NCBI GenBank assembly: GCA_024958655.1
Contig: JANWUR010000003.1
Span: 1-64,000, forward strand
Origin: Cyanobium sp. FGCU6
GTDB taxonomy: Bacteria > Cyanobacteriota > Cyanobacteriia > PCC-6307 > Cyanobiaceae
Length of the DNA: 64,000 nt
Reading direction: 5' to 3'
Under the pieces are notes generated by a model, which had not been told where the DNA came from, made no database searches, and worked only from the letters and a program-made list of their open reading frames with translations. Positions 36,082-49,058 of this stretch are shown here, piece by piece. Position 1 is the stretch's first letter. The number at the start of each line of letters is the position of its first letter. The position numbers and the translations under genes are program-made.

Positions 36082-36822
36082 TCAGCGGTCGGGCTCCCCC
36101 CCTGCCACCTCCTGCCAGTGGCTGGGATGGGGCGCCAGGTACTCGGGCGGAGTGTCCACCGCAGCGGGAGCGGAGAGCACGAAATCGAGGCTGATCGACA
36201 CCCTTCGGTCGTCGGGGTCCTCGTTGGCAAGCACGGCATGCTCGATCCGCGAAGGGAACAGCAGCAGCAGTCCCGCCCGGGGGGCCACATCCAGCCAGGG
36301 AGCGTTGAGCGGATGGTCAGCGGCGATCGGGCCCCCGTGGCCCACCGCCAGGCCGCTCACCAGTTCGTTGGGATGGTCGCGGGGCCAGAGGCGCAGGCTG
36401 CCGCAACGGCCGCTGCCGTCGCCGTTCAGGTAATACACCGCGCTGAGATGGGCGTTGGGGTGGTGATGGCGGCCGATCACCTGCCCTTCCTCACTCACCA
36501 CCGGCCAGCAGCGCTGCAGGTGCAGGGCCACCTTCCGGCGATCGAAGCCCACCGCCTCCAGATAACCCAGGGCATGGTGGCCGATGTTCTCGATCAAAGG
36601 CCTGAAGGCCGGATGCCGATGAAGCTGCCACACGCCGTTGAGATCGCCGGTCCAGGCGCAACCGGGATCAGGGTTGGAGGCCGCCTCCCCCCGCAGCACC
36701 TCGATGGCCTGCAGCTGCACGGCGGTGTCCAGAGGATCGGGTGGCAGCAACGCTCTCCCGATCGCCAGCGGAAACAGGTGCTCGATCTGCAGGGTCCCTG
36801 CGGCTCTTCCCTGCTCGGCCAT
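36082..36822 (-). CDS. 2-oxoglutarate/Fe(II) oxygenase-like protein (TIGR02466 family)
   Basis: A 246-residue protein. HHHPNAHLSAVYYLNGDGSG contains the iron-binding His of this family, and RIEHAVLANEDPDDRRVSIS carries the distal His and the Arg that binds 2-oxoglutarate. The family, TIGR02466, contains predicted 2OG-Fe(II) oxygenases, several of them in phage and picocyanobacteria. Substrate unknown. The ATG at 36822 is preferred to a GTG three codons upstream. It lies between the ferredoxin and the atp operon terminator. Confidence 0.78.
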   Translation of the reverse strand: MAEQGRAAGTLQIEHLFPLAIGRALLPPDPLDTAVQLQAIEVLRGEAASNPDPGCAWTGDLNGVWQLHRHPAFRPLIENIGHHALGYLEAVGFDRRKVALHLQRCWPVVSEEGQVIGRHHHPNAHLSAVYYLNGDGSGRCGSLRLWPRDHPNELVSGLAVGHGGPIAADHPLNAPWLDVAPRAGLLLLFPSRIEHAVLANEDPDDRRVSISLDFVLSAPAAVDTPPEYLAPHPSHWQEVAGGEPDR

Positions 36823-36876
36823 CGGCGCCACGGAACACTTCCCCGATCCTGCCGCGGCGCCAGGAACCAGCCCATG

Positions 36877-36914
36877 AAAAATCCCGGAGGCTGCCTTGAC
36901 AGGGGTCCTCCGGG
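36877..36914 (-). terminator. Terminator of the main atp operon
   Basis: On the minus strand, past the atpC stop, an 8-base-pair stem CCCGGAGG/CCTCCGGG with a 16-base loop is followed by ATTTTT. It lies about 30 bases from the end of the gamma gene. Confidence 0.75.
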
Positions 36915-36941
36915 GGGTTCGAGCAGACAGCGAGGGGAGCG

Positions 36942-37889
36942 TCAGCCCATCCCGGTGGAACCTCCCACCACCTCGAGGATCTCCTGGGTGATGGCAGCCT
37001 GGCGGGCCTTGTTGTAATCCAGCGTCAGGGTCTTGGCGAGGGCCTTGGCGTTGTCGCTGGCGTTGTTCATGGCCGTCATCCGGCTGGCCAGTTCGCTGGC
37101 GGCGGCTTCCTGGAGGGAGCGCAGCAGCTGGTTGGACAGGTAGAGGGGCAGCAGGGCGTTGAGCAGCTGCTCGGGGCTCTGCTCGAACACGAAGTCGGAG
37201 GGGAGCGGTGCCGAGGCGTTCTCACGCCTGCTCACCTCCACGCCGAGCTGGCCGTCGCGGGTGATCAGGCGGAAGATCTCATCGTCGGAGACGGCGATGC
37301 CCTGCGGATCGAGGGGCAGGAGCGTCTGCACCACGGGCTGGGAGCTCACCAGGTTGATGAACTTGGTGAAGATGATCTCCACCCGATCCGTGCTGCCCGA
37401 GAGGAATTCGGCCAGAACTTCACTGGCGATGCCGTCGGCTTCGGCCGCCGTGGGCACCTGCTCCAGACCGGTGAAGGTGGCACGGATCGGGTAGCTGCGG
37501 TTCTGGAAATAGGTGATGGCCTTGCGACCCATCAGCACCATGTCCACGTCGTAGCCCTGGTCCTTGAGCTCCGCGAAGCGTTGCTCGGTGCGCTTGATGA
37601 TGTTGGAGTTGTAGCCACCGCACAGACCCCGATCGCCAGTGACGGCGAGCAGGGTGATCCGACGCACATCGCGCGCCGCCAGCAGCGGAGCATCCGCTCC
37701 ACCGAATCCCATGCGGGTCTGGAGGTTCTGCAGCACCCGTGCCAGTCGGTCGGCAAAGGGACGGCTGCGCAGCACCTGCTCCTGGGCACGGCGCACCTTG
37801 GCAGCCGCCACGAGGCGCATGGCCTCGGTGATCTTGCGGGTGTTCTTGACCGAACTGATCCGGTCGCGGATTTCCTTGAGGTTCGCCAT
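36942..37889 (-). CDS. atpC: F-type ATP synthase gamma subunit
   Basis: A 315-residue gamma subunit (atpG in E. coli), the rotating central shaft of F1. The N-terminal coiled-coil helix [24 protein letters not shown] and the C-terminal helix [27 protein letters not shown] are both present. In the middle there is a segment typical of cyanobacterial gamma chains ([18 protein letters not shown]), without the Cys pair that gives chloroplast gamma its redox switch. It is the last gene of the operon. Confidence 0.97.
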   Translation of the reverse strand: MANLKEIRDRISSVKNTRKITEAMRLVAAAKVRRAQEQVLRSRPFADRLARVLQNLQTRMGFGGADAPLLAARDVRRITLLAVTGDRGLCGGYNSNIIKRTEQRFAELKDQGYDVDMVLMGRKAITYFQNRSYPIRATFTGLEQVPTAAEADGIASEVLAEFLSGSTDRVEIIFTKFINLVSSQPVVQTLLPLDPQGIAVSDDEIFRLITRDGQLGVEVSRRENASAPLPSDFVFEQSPEQLLNALLPLYLSNQLLRSLQEAAASELASRMTAMNNASDNAKALAKTLTLDYNKARQAAITQEILEVVGGSTGMG

Positions 37890-37904
37890 CGAATAGGGCT
37901 CCGA

Positions 37905-40038
<2,134 letters not shown>

Positions 40039-40039
<1 letters not shown>

Positions 40040-40563
40040 CAGGCGTTACCCAGGGTCTTGATGGACTGATCGATCAGACGGGCCTGGGCCTCATCATCGA
40101 GCTTGCCGGGGAGAGCGCCGAGGGCCTTCTCGATCGCGCGAAGTGCGGTTTCGCGCTGAAGCTGCGACTTCACGCGGGAGGCTTCATTGGCCAGATCCGA
40201 CTGGGCGCCCTGCTTCACCCGGGCCACCTCATCGACCGTGCGCTTCTGATTGTCGAGATGGATGGCTTCGGCGCGGGCCTTGCCATCGATGCGGATCTGC
40301 TCGGCCTTCTGCTGAGCCGCACCCAGGCCATTCTGGGCGTCTGCCAGGGCGGAACGGGCGGCGGCCAGTCGCTGCTCGGCCTCCTGAAGGTCGGAAAGAA
40401 TGGCCTGACGGCGCCGCTCGAGAATGCCGCCGAGGAAGCCGCGCAGGAACCACACCAGACCGGCGATCACGACCGCCAGGTTGATGATGTTGGTCTCAAA
40501 GGGATTGAGGTTGAGCCCGAAGCCGCCGTGGCTGGCCAGCAGGGGAGCGAAGAGGGGATTCAT
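40039..40563 (-). CDS. atpF: F-type ATP synthase subunit b
   Basis: A 174-residue subunit with an N-terminal membrane helix ([22 protein letters not shown]) and a long charged coiled coil ([21 protein letters not shown] onward). It pairs with b' to form the stator of the thylakoid ATP synthase. Its start overlaps the stop of atpG by four bases. Confidence 0.95.
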
Positions 40564-41045
40564 GAGGCGGCCAGGAGTCGGGAAACGATCAGCTCGCCGA
40601 GGTCATCGGCATCCTTGACCAGCTGGGAAAGTGCCGTGTCGCGCTCGGCATCAATCTCGCGGCGGGCCCGCTCACGGGAGGCATTGGCCTCGGCCGTGGC
40701 CTCGGCCAGGGCAGCCCGATACAGACGATCGACTTCCTGTTCGGCCTCGACGATCAGCCGCTGGGATTCCTGCCGGGCGTCCTTGAGCTGAGCCTTGAGA
40801 TCAGCCTCGAGGCGCTCGGCCTGGGCCAGCTTCTCCTTGGCTTCGGCACGGCTGGTGACGATATAGCCCTCGCGATCCTCGACGGCCTTGCCGACGGGAC
40901 GGAAAAACAGGGCATTGAGAATGAACGTGAGGATCACCACCTGCAGCGCCATCAGAGGCAGGGTGGCATCGAGGTCGAACAGACCTCCCTCGGGCGTCCC
41001 GGCGGCGGACGCGCCTGCCTCGGCAAGCAGAAGCCAGCTGGTCAT
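40560..41045 (-). CDS. atpG: F-type ATP synthase subunit b'
   Basis: A 161-residue b' subunit, the second stator subunit found in phototrophs. A membrane segment follows a short N-terminus ([22 protein letters not shown]), then [14 protein letters not shown] and a long coiled coil ([21 protein letters not shown]). Having both b and b' genes side by side marks a photosynthetic-type enzyme. It is separated from atpH by a 136-base spacer containing a strong hairpin. Confidence 0.95.
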   Translation of the reverse strand: MTSWLLLAEAGASAAGTPEGGLFDLDATLPLMALQVVILTFILNALFFRPVGKAVEDREGYIVTSRAEAKEKLAQAERLEADLKAQLKDARQESQRLIVEAEQEVDRLYRAALAEATAEANASRERARREIDAERDTALSQLVKDADDLGELIVSRLLAAS

Positions 41046-41135
41046 GGGGCGGAGGAGCGGCGGAAGGCGGTGAAGGGGGAGTGAGGAAAGAGCATCAGGG
41101 GCTCATCCCTCCGAAGCTTCAGAGGGCCGGGGGGC

Positions 41136-41162
41136 GGGAGGGCGCAAGCTGCGCCCCCTCCC
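41136..41162 (-). promoter_or_regulatory. Intercistronic hairpin between atpH and atpG
   Basis: A GC-rich imperfect inverted repeat with the core GGGCGC-AAGCT loop-GCGCCC, in the gap after the c-subunit gene. There is no T run, so it is more likely an mRNA stabiliser or partial attenuator that raises atpH expression relative to the genes downstream, as c is needed in many copies. Confidence 0.5.
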
Positions 41163-41181
41163 CTCCCGATGCACCGGGCGC

Positions 41182-42310
<1,129 letters not shown>

Positions 42311-42367
42311 CGGGGGGAATGTCCTGGCGGAACGTCGAGGCCGCGGAGCGGCGGTACGGAAGCGGTG

Positions 42368-42835
42368 TCAGGCGTCGAGCAGGGCCTGAGCGATCAGGGC
42401 AGGCTTGTAGAGCAGGAAGCCCACGATGGTGGGGAGGATCTGCAGCTGGGGCAGCTTGGCCGCCGCCAGGAACAGAACCAGTGGCACCAGAAGCTGGACC
42501 TTTCCCACGGAACGCTGATCCCCGCCGAGGCGGGAGACGCTGCGGGAGAGAAGCCTCAGATACAGGAGCCCTCCGAGGGCACCGATCAGGAGGCTGGCGG
42601 CCGTGGACGGTCCGAACAGCCAGACCGTGAGGGGCACCGCCAGGGCGGTGGCCAGCAGGGTGGCGAGGAGCAGACGTCGCTGAAGCCGCCGGTACTCGTC
42701 CATCCCATCATTGGCCGCTGGGGCCGGAGGGGTGGAAGGCAGGGGGACGACGGTGGAGGGACTCGCAGGTGTCTCACCATCCTCGGGTCCCGCGGGGGAG
42801 CCGATTGTCGGCGAAGTGGACTGCGAAACCGTCAA
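42368..42835 (-). CDS. atp1: ATP synthase assembly protein, subunit I-like
   Basis: A 155-residue protein with an unstructured Ser/Pro/Thr-rich N-terminus and four hydrophobic segments: LLLATLLATALAVPLTVWLF, AASLLIGALGGLLYLRLL, VQLLVPLVLFLAAAKL and ILPTIVGFLLYKPALIAQALL. Position before the a subunit and size match Atp1/UncI-like proteins that help assemble the c ring. A later start at MDEYRRLQRRLL would remove the disordered part. First gene of the main atp operon. Confidence 0.82.
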   Translation of the reverse strand: MTVSQSTSPTIGSPAGPEDGETPASPSTVVPLPSTPPAPAANDGMDEYRRLQRRLLLATLLATALAVPLTVWLFGPSTAASLLIGALGGLLYLRLLSRSVSRLGGDQRSVGKVQLLVPLVLFLAAAKLPQLQILPTIVGFLLYKPALIAQALLDA

Positions 42836-42878
42836 CCGACGAGGGTCCGACTGGGCGCAGGGACATTATCACGCAGCG

Positions 42879-44111
42879 TTACGGGACCGTGACGAACGAG
42901 CCCGCATCCGCCAGCAGCAGCACCCGCTCCCCGGCCAGCCGCCGCGCCCGCAGCGCCCGCTCGGAGGCCCCCATTGCCAGGGGAAGATCGGCCAGGCGGG
43001 TGCCGGCGGGTTCCCGATCGAGGGCCTCGAGCAGGGTGAGGTCGTCCGCCTCGATCGTCAGGGGCTGCAGGTCCGGGCCCAGCAGGGAAGTGGAGGGCCA
43101 GCCCCAGAGGCAGCGGTTGCGCTCGCCTCCCGCCGCCAGCAGGTCCTCGTCGCTCCATCGCCGCGGATCGCGCCGCTCGTCGGACGGCAGCTCACCGCGC
43201 ACCAGGAAGAACTCGAAATGGCTGATGTCGGGGTCGAGGGCCTCCACAAGCTCCCACTGCGCCCGCGGCGGCAGGGCACGGGCCCGATCGAGCAGTTCGC
43301 CCTGAAGCAGGCGAGCTGGATCCCAGACCTCGGGGTTGGAGAAGCCGGCGAAGGTGATGTCGGTGGTCGCCACGAAGCGGAACAGTCGCTCCAGGTCGTA
43401 GCTGGTCTCCTGCGGATGCAGGTACATGTCCGCGAAGTTGGCGTCGGCCGCCGTGTCGAGGGCCCAGCGCTGCTCATGGTGCCGCCGCAGGCGGTTGGTC
43501 TCAGGCAGGTCGTGGAACAACCGCCGACCCAGCCGCAGCCCCTCCTCTCCGGTGCCCACCCCCATCAGGGCCAGGGCCCGCTGGGTGCGATGGATCTCCC
43601 AGCGGCCGCCATCCGCGTACAGAAAAAGATGCAGCAAGCCCCCCCGGGCGAGACGTTCGGCCAGGGCCGCCAGCCCCCGCTGGGGCTGATCGAGATGGTG
43701 GAGCACGCCCACCGAATTGATGTAATCGAACTCGCCTTCCCCGGAGAGATCCAGCAGGCTGCGCTGCTCGATGGCGAGCTCCTCCACCACCGCCCCGGCT
43801 CCTGAGCGACGGGTGCGCTCCCGGGCCACCGCGACGGCGCCGGCGCTGATGTCCACTGCCCGCACCTGGCTGCCGGGATTGAGATGACAGAGGTAATCGG
43901 TGCTGACCCCGGTGCCGCAGCCGGCATCGAGGATGCGCCAGGTTCGCGGGCCCTGCGGCAGGCTGCCGAACACGAAGGCGCGGGCGCAGTCCACGCACCA
44001 GCGCCAGTTGTATCCCGGCGGCGGGCCGTCCTGCAGGGGATCGCCGGGATAGGGGAAGCGGTCGTAGAAGGCGCTCACCACGGGGGTGGCGGCATCCGGG
44101 GCGGCGGACAT
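42879..44111 (-). CDS. Class I SAM-dependent methyltransferase
   Basis: A 410-residue protein starting MSAAPDAATPVVSAFYDRFPYPGDP. Motif I is WRILDAGCGTGVSTDYL, followed by VRAVDISAGAVAVARER (acidic residue binding SAM ribose) and FDYINSVGVLHHLDQP (motif IV region). The N-terminal half is a methyltransferase with a FYDRFPYPG lead found in cyanobacterial relatives; the C-terminal 150 residues are not assigned. The upstream start is rejected because the extra 13 residues are Arg/Pro rich. It precedes atp1 on the same strand by 43 bases and is divergent from apcE. Substrate unknown. Confidence 0.82.
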   Translation of the reverse strand: MSAAPDAATPVVSAFYDRFPYPGDPLQDGPPPGYNWRWCVDCARAFVFGSLPQGPRTWRILDAGCGTGVSTDYLCHLNPGSQVRAVDISAGAVAVARERTRRSGAGAVVEELAIEQRSLLDLSGEGEFDYINSVGVLHHLDQPQRGLAALAERLARGGLLHLFLYADGGRWEIHRTQRALALMGVGTGEEGLRLGRRLFHDLPETNRLRRHHEQRWALDTAADANFADMYLHPQETSYDLERLFRFVATTDITFAGFSNPEVWDPARLLQGELLDRARALPPRAQWELVEALDPDISHFEFFLVRGELPSDERRDPRRWSDEDLLAAGGERNRCLWGWPSTSLLGPDLQPLTIEADDLTLLEALDREPAGTRLADLPLAMGASERALRARRLAGERVLLLADAGSFVTVP

Positions 44112-44265
44112 CGGCAGAGGCGGGGCTGGGCGGCGTGGCGAGCATTCCACGGCGCGCGGCCCCTGGCCACCGGCAGGAGCGCGGGGGCTGCAAACATTTG
44201 TTCATGGCCCGCCGGAGGGTCCGAGGGCCAGCCGTAACGTGCCGAAGCCCGGAGCGCTCTCGTTC

Positions 44266-47200
44266 ATGACCGTGACCGCCAGCAGCGGCAGCACCAGGGT
44301 CACTCCCCAGCTCTACGACACCCTGCCGCTCTCCAGCGTCCGTCAGGCGGAGCAGCAGGACCGCTTCCCCGACGGTGGCGAGCTCGACCTGCTGACCACC
44401 TTCTTCCAGAGCGGCCGGATCCGCGTGGAAGCGGCACGCCGGCTGTCCGACAACGCCGCCGCCATCGTGGCCAAGGCCGCCAACCGCATCTTTGCGGGCG
44501 GCACGCCGCTCTCCTATCTCGACAGTCCGATCGGCACCGAGGCGAGTTCCGCCCCTCTGGCCGCCGACCAGGCCGCCTTCCAGCGCTCGGTCCAGACCTT
44601 CGCCGGCGCCACCGCCAGCCGCGGCAACGTGTTCACCCGGCTCCTGGAGGGAGCGGGCGGCGATGCCGACGTGCGCGTGGTGCTGCCCACCGGCTTCGCG
44701 CCGATCTCGGTGGGCCGCTACGGCACCGAGCGGATGAAGAAGTCGATCCGCGACCTGGCCTGGTTCCTGCGCTACGTCGGCTACGCGATCGTGGCGGGCG
44801 ATCCCAGCATCCTCGCGGTCAACACCCGCGGCCTGCGCGACGTGCTGGAGAAGGCCTGCTCCCTGGCCGCCACCAACGTGGCCCTGCAGGAGATGCGGGC
44901 CGCCGCCGCCGGCCTGTTCCGGGATGAGCCCGAGGCCCGCCAGCTGGTGATCGACTACTTCAACGTGCTGCTCAAGGAGCTGGAGGTGCCCACGCCCTCC
45001 AGCCGCCAGCGGCTCGGCAGCCCGGTGAACCAGGGCCTGCAGCTCCCCGCGATCTACGCCCTCTCCGCCGAAGGCCGCCAGCGCTTCGTGATGAAGCCCG
45101 GCCTCTCAGGCCGCGAGAAGGCCGAGATCGTGCGCGCCGCCTACCGCCAGGTGTTCGAGCGCGACATCGTCAAGGGCTACTCCCAGGTGGTCTGCCCGGT
45201 GGAGGCCACCCAGGTGCGCCAGGGCCAGATCTCGATGCGCGAATTCATCCGCGCCCTCGGCCGCAGCGACGAGTATCGCCGTCAGTTCTTCAGCCGCTTC
45301 TGCGACAGCCGGGTGGTGGAGCTGGCGTTCCGCCACTTCCTCGGCCGGGGCGTGAGCTCGATCGAGGAGTTCCGCACCTACTTCGCGATCGTCAGCAGCA
45401 AGGGCCAGGCCGCTCTGGTGGATGCCCTGGTCAACAGCATGGAGTACGCCCGGGTCTTCGGCGAGGAAACGGTGCCCTATCTCCGGGAGCTCGGCGAGGA
45501 GGCCCAGGAGAGCGCCGGCTGGGGCTCGAACCGCAAGCTGTTCCGCTTCAGCGCCCCCTTCGAAGGCGCTCCCCAGTACATCACCCTCTACGCCGCCTAC
45601 CGCCAGCCCTTCCCGGATCAGCACCCCTACGGCGGCGGCAACGATCCGCTGGGTCTGAACTACGGCGCGATCTTCCCATCCGGCACCGCCAGGGTGGCCA
45701 CCCGGCCGGTGCCGTCGCGCTACGACAGCCGCCGGATCCTGATCGGCAACGGCATGGCCCAGCCTGGCCAGATGGCCAGCCCCCAGTTCCGCAAGGCCTC
45801 TCCTCGCCGCGTGGGCCCGAAGGTGCACCGCCTGGTGCAGATCGCCACCGGCGGCAACTCGGTGCCCCGGCGCAGCGGTCAGCCCAGCCTGCGCGGCACC
45901 GAATCCAGCACCCAGGCGGTGATCCGCGCCGTCTACGTGCAGGTGCTTGGCAACGCCGGCTACGCCGGCGAGCGCAACACCGTCGAGGAGATCAAGCTTG
46001 AGAACGGCGACATCAGCCTGCGGGAGTTCATCCGCCAGGTGGCTCGCTCCAACGCCTTCCGCCGCCGCTATTGGGACGGTCTCTACATCTGCAAGGCGAT
46101 CGAGATCATCCACCGTCGCCTGCTGGGCCGGCCCACATTCGGCCGCTGGGAGATCGATGCCTACTTCGACACCGCCGCCCGCAAGGGCTTCTATGGCGTC
46201 GTCGACGCAATCCTCGACAGCCCTGAGTACAACGAAGCCTTCGGCGAGGACACGGTTCCCTACGAACGCTTCATCACTTCGGCCGATCGCAACGCCCGGC
46301 GCGTCACCGCCCTGAAGCGGGCCTTCGACGCCAGCGCCTACGCCGATCTCACCCCAGTCAAGCGGCCGGACGTCGCCCCAGCGCCCTCGCTGCGCACCGT
46401 GGGCGACGTCACCCCGCGCAACCTCCCCGCTCCACGTCCCGTGGTGCGGGGAGGTTGGAGCGCCCAGATCGCCGGCGGTGAAATCCTGGCCGCCAGCCGC
46501 AGCCTGGCGGAGGGTCCCGCCAGCATCCGCACTGCGCCGCCGCCGGCGCGCACCTGGCGTCCTGTGCCCGGTGGTGCTCCGAGTGCGTTCAGTGGGGGTG
46601 TGCCCCGCACCGCCGTTCCCGCCACCAGCTCCGCACCTGGAGCCGGTGCTGCCGCCTCCGTGTCCAACTGGCGGGCGTCACGGGGCGGAGGCTATGGAGC
46701 CGCGCTGGCCCAGGCACCGGATGGCGCGATGGAGAAGGCCCTGCGCGGCGCCGCTCCCCAGGGCTTCGCCCGCCGGCGCAGCCTCAGCCGCCCTGTGCGC
46801 CTGCTTGCGGCCCCCAGCGAATCCCAGGTCCGGGAGGTGATCGAGGCCAGCTACCGGCAGCTGCTGGGGCGTGTCCCTTATGCGGCCGAACGTCTCACGG
46901 ACTCCGAATCCCAGCTGCGCGATCGCCAGCTCTCGGTGGCCGAGTTCGTTGAATCCCTGACCACCAGCGACCTGTTCCAGCAGAAGCTGAACCGGCTTGC
47001 TCCCCTGAAGGTGGCCGCAGCGGCCTACCTGGCCCTTCTCGGCCGGGCTGCCCAGCCCGCCGAGGCCAGCCGCTTCCTCGCGATCCGCACCAGCGCCGGC
47101 CAGACCGCCGCCCTGCGCGACCTGCTGCGGGGCAGCGAATACGCCAACGCCTTCGGCCAGGACACGGTGCCCTACCTGCGGGGCATGGCCACCACCGACG

Positions 47201-47286
47201 GCATCCCGCTCAGCACCGTCAACCGCACCGCTGCTCTCTACGGCGGCAACGCCGGCCTCACGCCCTCACCACGCGGCGCCGTCTGA
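44266..47286 (+). CDS. apcE: Phycobilisome core-membrane linker LCM
   Basis: A 1006-residue core-membrane linker. Residues 1-240 are a phycobiliprotein-like domain in which Cys198 (VLEKACSLAATNVALQEM) holds the terminal-emitter phycocyanobilin. There follow three linker REP domains at about 278-408 (AEIVRAAYRQVFERDI), 546-668 (QAVIRAVYVQVLGNAGY) and 850-971 (VREVIEASYRQLLGRVP), joined by long Pro/Ala/Gly arms. Three REPs predict a tricylindrical core. The ATG at 44266 is chosen because the conserved start follows; a longer frame upstream is not family-like. apcA, apcB and apcC follow on the same strand. Confidence 0.98.
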   Translation: MTVTASSGSTRVTPQLYDTLPLSSVRQAEQQDRFPDGGELDLLTTFFQSGRIRVEAARRLSDNAAAIVAKAANRIFAGGTPLSYLDSPIGTEASSAPLAADQAAFQRSVQTFAGATASRGNVFTRLLEGAGGDADVRVVLPTGFAPISVGRYGTERMKKSIRDLAWFLRYVGYAIVAGDPSILAVNTRGLRDVLEKACSLAATNVALQEMRAAAAGLFRDEPEARQLVIDYFNVLLKELEVPTPSSRQRLGSPVNQGLQLPAIYALSAEGRQRFVMKPGLSGREKAEIVRAAYRQVFERDIVKGYSQVVCPVEATQVRQGQISMREFIRALGRSDEYRRQFFSRFCDSRVVELAFRHFLGRGVSSIEEFRTYFAIVSSKGQAALVDALVNSMEYARVFGEETVPYLRELGEEAQESAGWGSNRKLFRFSAPFEGAPQYITLYAAYRQPFPDQHPYGGGNDPLGLNYGAIFPSGTARVATRPVPSRYDSRRILIGNGMAQPGQMASPQFRKASPRRVGPKVHRLVQIATGGNSVPRRSGQPSLRGTESSTQAVIRAVYVQVLGNAGYAGERNTVEEIKLENGDISLREFIRQVARSNAFRRRYWDGLYICKAIEIIHRRLLGRPTFGRWEIDAYFDTAARKGFYGVVDAILDSPEYNEAFGEDTVPYERFITSADRNARRVTALKRAFDASAYADLTPVKRPDVAPAPSLRTVGDVTPRNLPAPRPVVRGGWSAQIAGGEILAASRSLAEGPASIRTAPPPARTWRPVPGGAPSAFSGGVPRTAVPATSSAPGAGAAASVSNWRASRGGGYGAALAQAPDGAMEKALRGAAPQGFARRRSLSRPVRLLAAPSESQVREVIEASYRQLLGRVPYAAERLTDSESQLRDRQLSVAEFVESLTTSDLFQQKLNRLAPLKVAAAAYLALLGRAAQPAEASRFLAIRTSAGQTAALRDLLRGSEYANAFGQDTVPYLRGMATTDGIPLSTVNRTAALYGGNAGLTPSPRGAV

Positions 47287-47323
47287 GCAACACCTGCAGC
47301 AAAGCCACCACCTTCCTCGTTCA

Positions 47324-47348
47324 CTCCCCGGCACCCCCGGGGAGTTTT
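47324..47348 (+). terminator. Terminator downstream of apcE
   Basis: A CTCCCCGG/CCGGGGAG stem of eight base pairs with a five-base loop, followed by TTTT, 37 bases after the apcE stop. It separates apcE from the apcA unit. Confidence 0.75.
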
Positions 47349-47663
47349 CGCCTGTAAAGAAAACAGCCACTCCGCCGACATTGATGGCAGCAGATTGCCC
47401 ATCTGCCCTACAGCGCCGCATTGCACAGCCACGGGAATGCGATGAACAATTGCTGCAGAGGGAACCTATCAACAACTCTCGGCAAACCCATTGCGAGCCA
47501 AGGGGTTTCGTTGGCGCCGACGCCGTGAAGAACTGTTACCGCGCCCCGGGAGCACGAGGGGGGTTGCCACAGAATGATTCGGCGAACGGCCCCGCCGTCG
47601 CAACCCCTACACACCGGATACCGGTCTCCTTAACGGTGACCGCTTGTTTCGAGGCAGAACTGC
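47349..47663 (+). other. Long leader and promoter region of apcA
   Basis: A 315-base gene-free stretch between the apcE terminator and apcA. It is less GC-rich than its neighbours and contains AT-rich patches that could be -10 elements, and GAGG about 11 bases before the apcA ATG. I could not fix a transcription start. A long untranslated leader is usual for highly expressed apc genes. Confidence 0.4.
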
Positions 47664-48149
47664 ATGAGCATCGTCTCCAACTCGATCATCAACGCGGACG
47701 CCGAAGCCCGCTACCTCAGCCCTGGCGAACTCGACCAGGTCAAATCCTTCGTCGCCGGAGGCCAGCGTCGCCTGCGCGTGGCCCAGGTCCTCAGCGAGAG
47801 CCGTGAGCGCATCGTGAAGCAGGCCGCCGGCCAGCTCTTCCAGAAGCGCCCCGACGTCATCTCCCCCGGCGGCAACGCCTACGGCGAGGAGATGACAGCT
47901 TCCTGTCTCCGCGACATGGACTACTACCTGCGCCTCGTCACCTATGGCGTGGTTGCGGGTGATGTCACCCCGATCGAGGAGATCGGCGTCATCGGCGCTC
48001 GCGAGATGTACCGCTCCCTGGGCACCCCCCTGGAAGCGATGGCGGAAGCCATCCGGGAAATGAAGGCCGTGGCCACCAGCATCCTCACCGGCGGAGATGC
48101 CGAGGAAGCCGGTTTCTACTTCGACTACGTCGTCGGCGCTCTCTCCTGA
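47664..48149 (+). CDS. apcA: Allophycocyanin alpha subunit
   Basis: A 161-residue allophycocyanin alpha chain. Cys81 ([14 protein letters not shown]) binds phycocyanobilin. The globin-like fold markers [22 protein letters not shown] and [15 protein letters not shown] are as in other ApcA. It forms trimers with ApcB in the phycobilisome core. Second gene of the apc cluster, 42 bases before apcB. Confidence 0.99.
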   Translation: MSIVSNSIINADAEARYLSPGELDQVKSFVAGGQRRLRVAQVLSESRERIVKQAAGQLFQKRPDVISPGGNAYGEEMTASCLRDMDYYLRLVTYGVVAGDVTPIEEIGVIGAREMYRSLGTPLEAMAEAIREMKAVATSILTGGDAEEAGFYFDYVVGALS

Positions 48150-48191
48150 GGCCCCTCCTTCCCTCCCTCCATCGCCCCTCCCCCAGGATCC

Positions 48192-48680
48192 ATGCAAGAC
48201 GCGATCACCAACGTCATCAACCAGGCCGACGTCCAGGGCCTCTACCTCGACGGCTCATCGATCGGCCGCCTGGAGCAGTACTTCTCCAGCGGTGAGCTGC
48301 GGGTGCGCGCCGCCGCCACTATCAGCGCCAACGCTTCGGCCATCATCAAGGAGGCCGTGGCCAAGTCGCTGCTGTACTCGGACATCACCCGTCCGGGCGG
48401 CAACATGTACACCACCCGTCGCTATGCCGCCTGCATCCGCGACCTCGACTACTACCTTCGCTACGCCACCTACGCCATGCTGGCGGGCGATACTTCGATC
48501 CTCGACGAGCGGGTTCTCAACGGCCTCAAGGAGACCTACAACTCCCTGGGTGTGCCCATCGGCGCCACCGTTCAGTCGATTCAGGCCATGAAGGAAGCAA
48601 CCGCCGCCCTGGTGGGTCCCGATGCCGGTCGAGAAATGGGTGTCTACTTCGACTACATCAGCTCCGGCCTCGGCAACTGA
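48192..48680 (+). CDS. apcB: Allophycocyanin beta subunit
   Basis: A 162-residue allophycocyanin beta chain. Cys81 ([15 protein letters not shown]) binds phycocyanobilin; Asn71 in [10 protein letters not shown] corresponds to the Asn that is gamma-N-methylated in beta chains. It pairs with ApcA in the core cylinders. Confidence 0.99.
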   Translation: MQDAITNVINQADVQGLYLDGSSIGRLEQYFSSGELRVRAAATISANASAIIKEAVAKSLLYSDITRPGGNMYTTRRYAACIRDLDYYLRYATYAMLAGDTSILDERVLNGLKETYNSLGVPIGATVQSIQAMKEATAALVGPDAGREMGVYFDYISSGLGN

Positions 48681-48712
48681 TCCCAAACGACCCACCGTCC
48701 CGAGGATCATCC

Positions 48713-48913
48713 ATGCGTCTTTTCAAGATCACCGCCTGCATCCCCTGCCCCGAAAAGGTGCGCACTCAGCGGGAACTGCAGAACACCTACTTCACCAAGT
48801 GGGTCCCTTATCACAGCTGGTTCGCCGAACAGCAGCGGATCATGAAGCAGGGCGGCAAGATCCTGAAGGTGGAACTGGTCACCGGCCGCCGCCAGCAGAA
48901 CGTCGGCAACTGA
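48713..48913 (+). CDS. apcC: Allophycocyanin core small linker LC7.8
   Basis: A 66-residue linker: MRLFKITACIPCPEKVRTQREL then TKWVPYHSWFAEQQRIMKQGGKILKVELVTG. This CpcD-type domain caps the core trimer discs. It ends the apc cluster, 32 bases after apcB, and precedes a hairpin terminator. Confidence 0.97.
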   Translation: MRLFKITACIPCPEKVRTQRELQNTYFTKWVPYHSWFAEQQRIMKQGGKILKVELVTGRRQQNVGN

Positions 48914-48941
48914 ACCAGGAGCCTCCTCGCTGCCACGCCAG

Positions 48942-48967
48942 GGTCCGGTCGACACCGGGCCCTTTTT
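48942..48967 (+). terminator. Terminator of the apcA-apcB-apcC unit
   Basis: An 8-base-pair stem GGTCCGGT/ACCGGGCC with one G-U-type wobble and a four-base loop, followed by five T residues, 29 bases after the apcC stop. A second T8 run about 40 bases later (49003-49010) has only a weak hairpin. Confidence 0.8.
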
Positions 48968-49058
48968 CATGGACACGTTCTGAGCCGAGCTCGGGTCCGG
49001 GCTTTTTTTTGTCTCGATCGACTCGACAACAGCGACTCAGGCACGGCTGAATAGGCCA

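Noticed and set aside
48990-49010. Second apc terminator at a T8 run
   Set aside because: The preceding inverted repeat is short and off-centre; the first terminator is enough.
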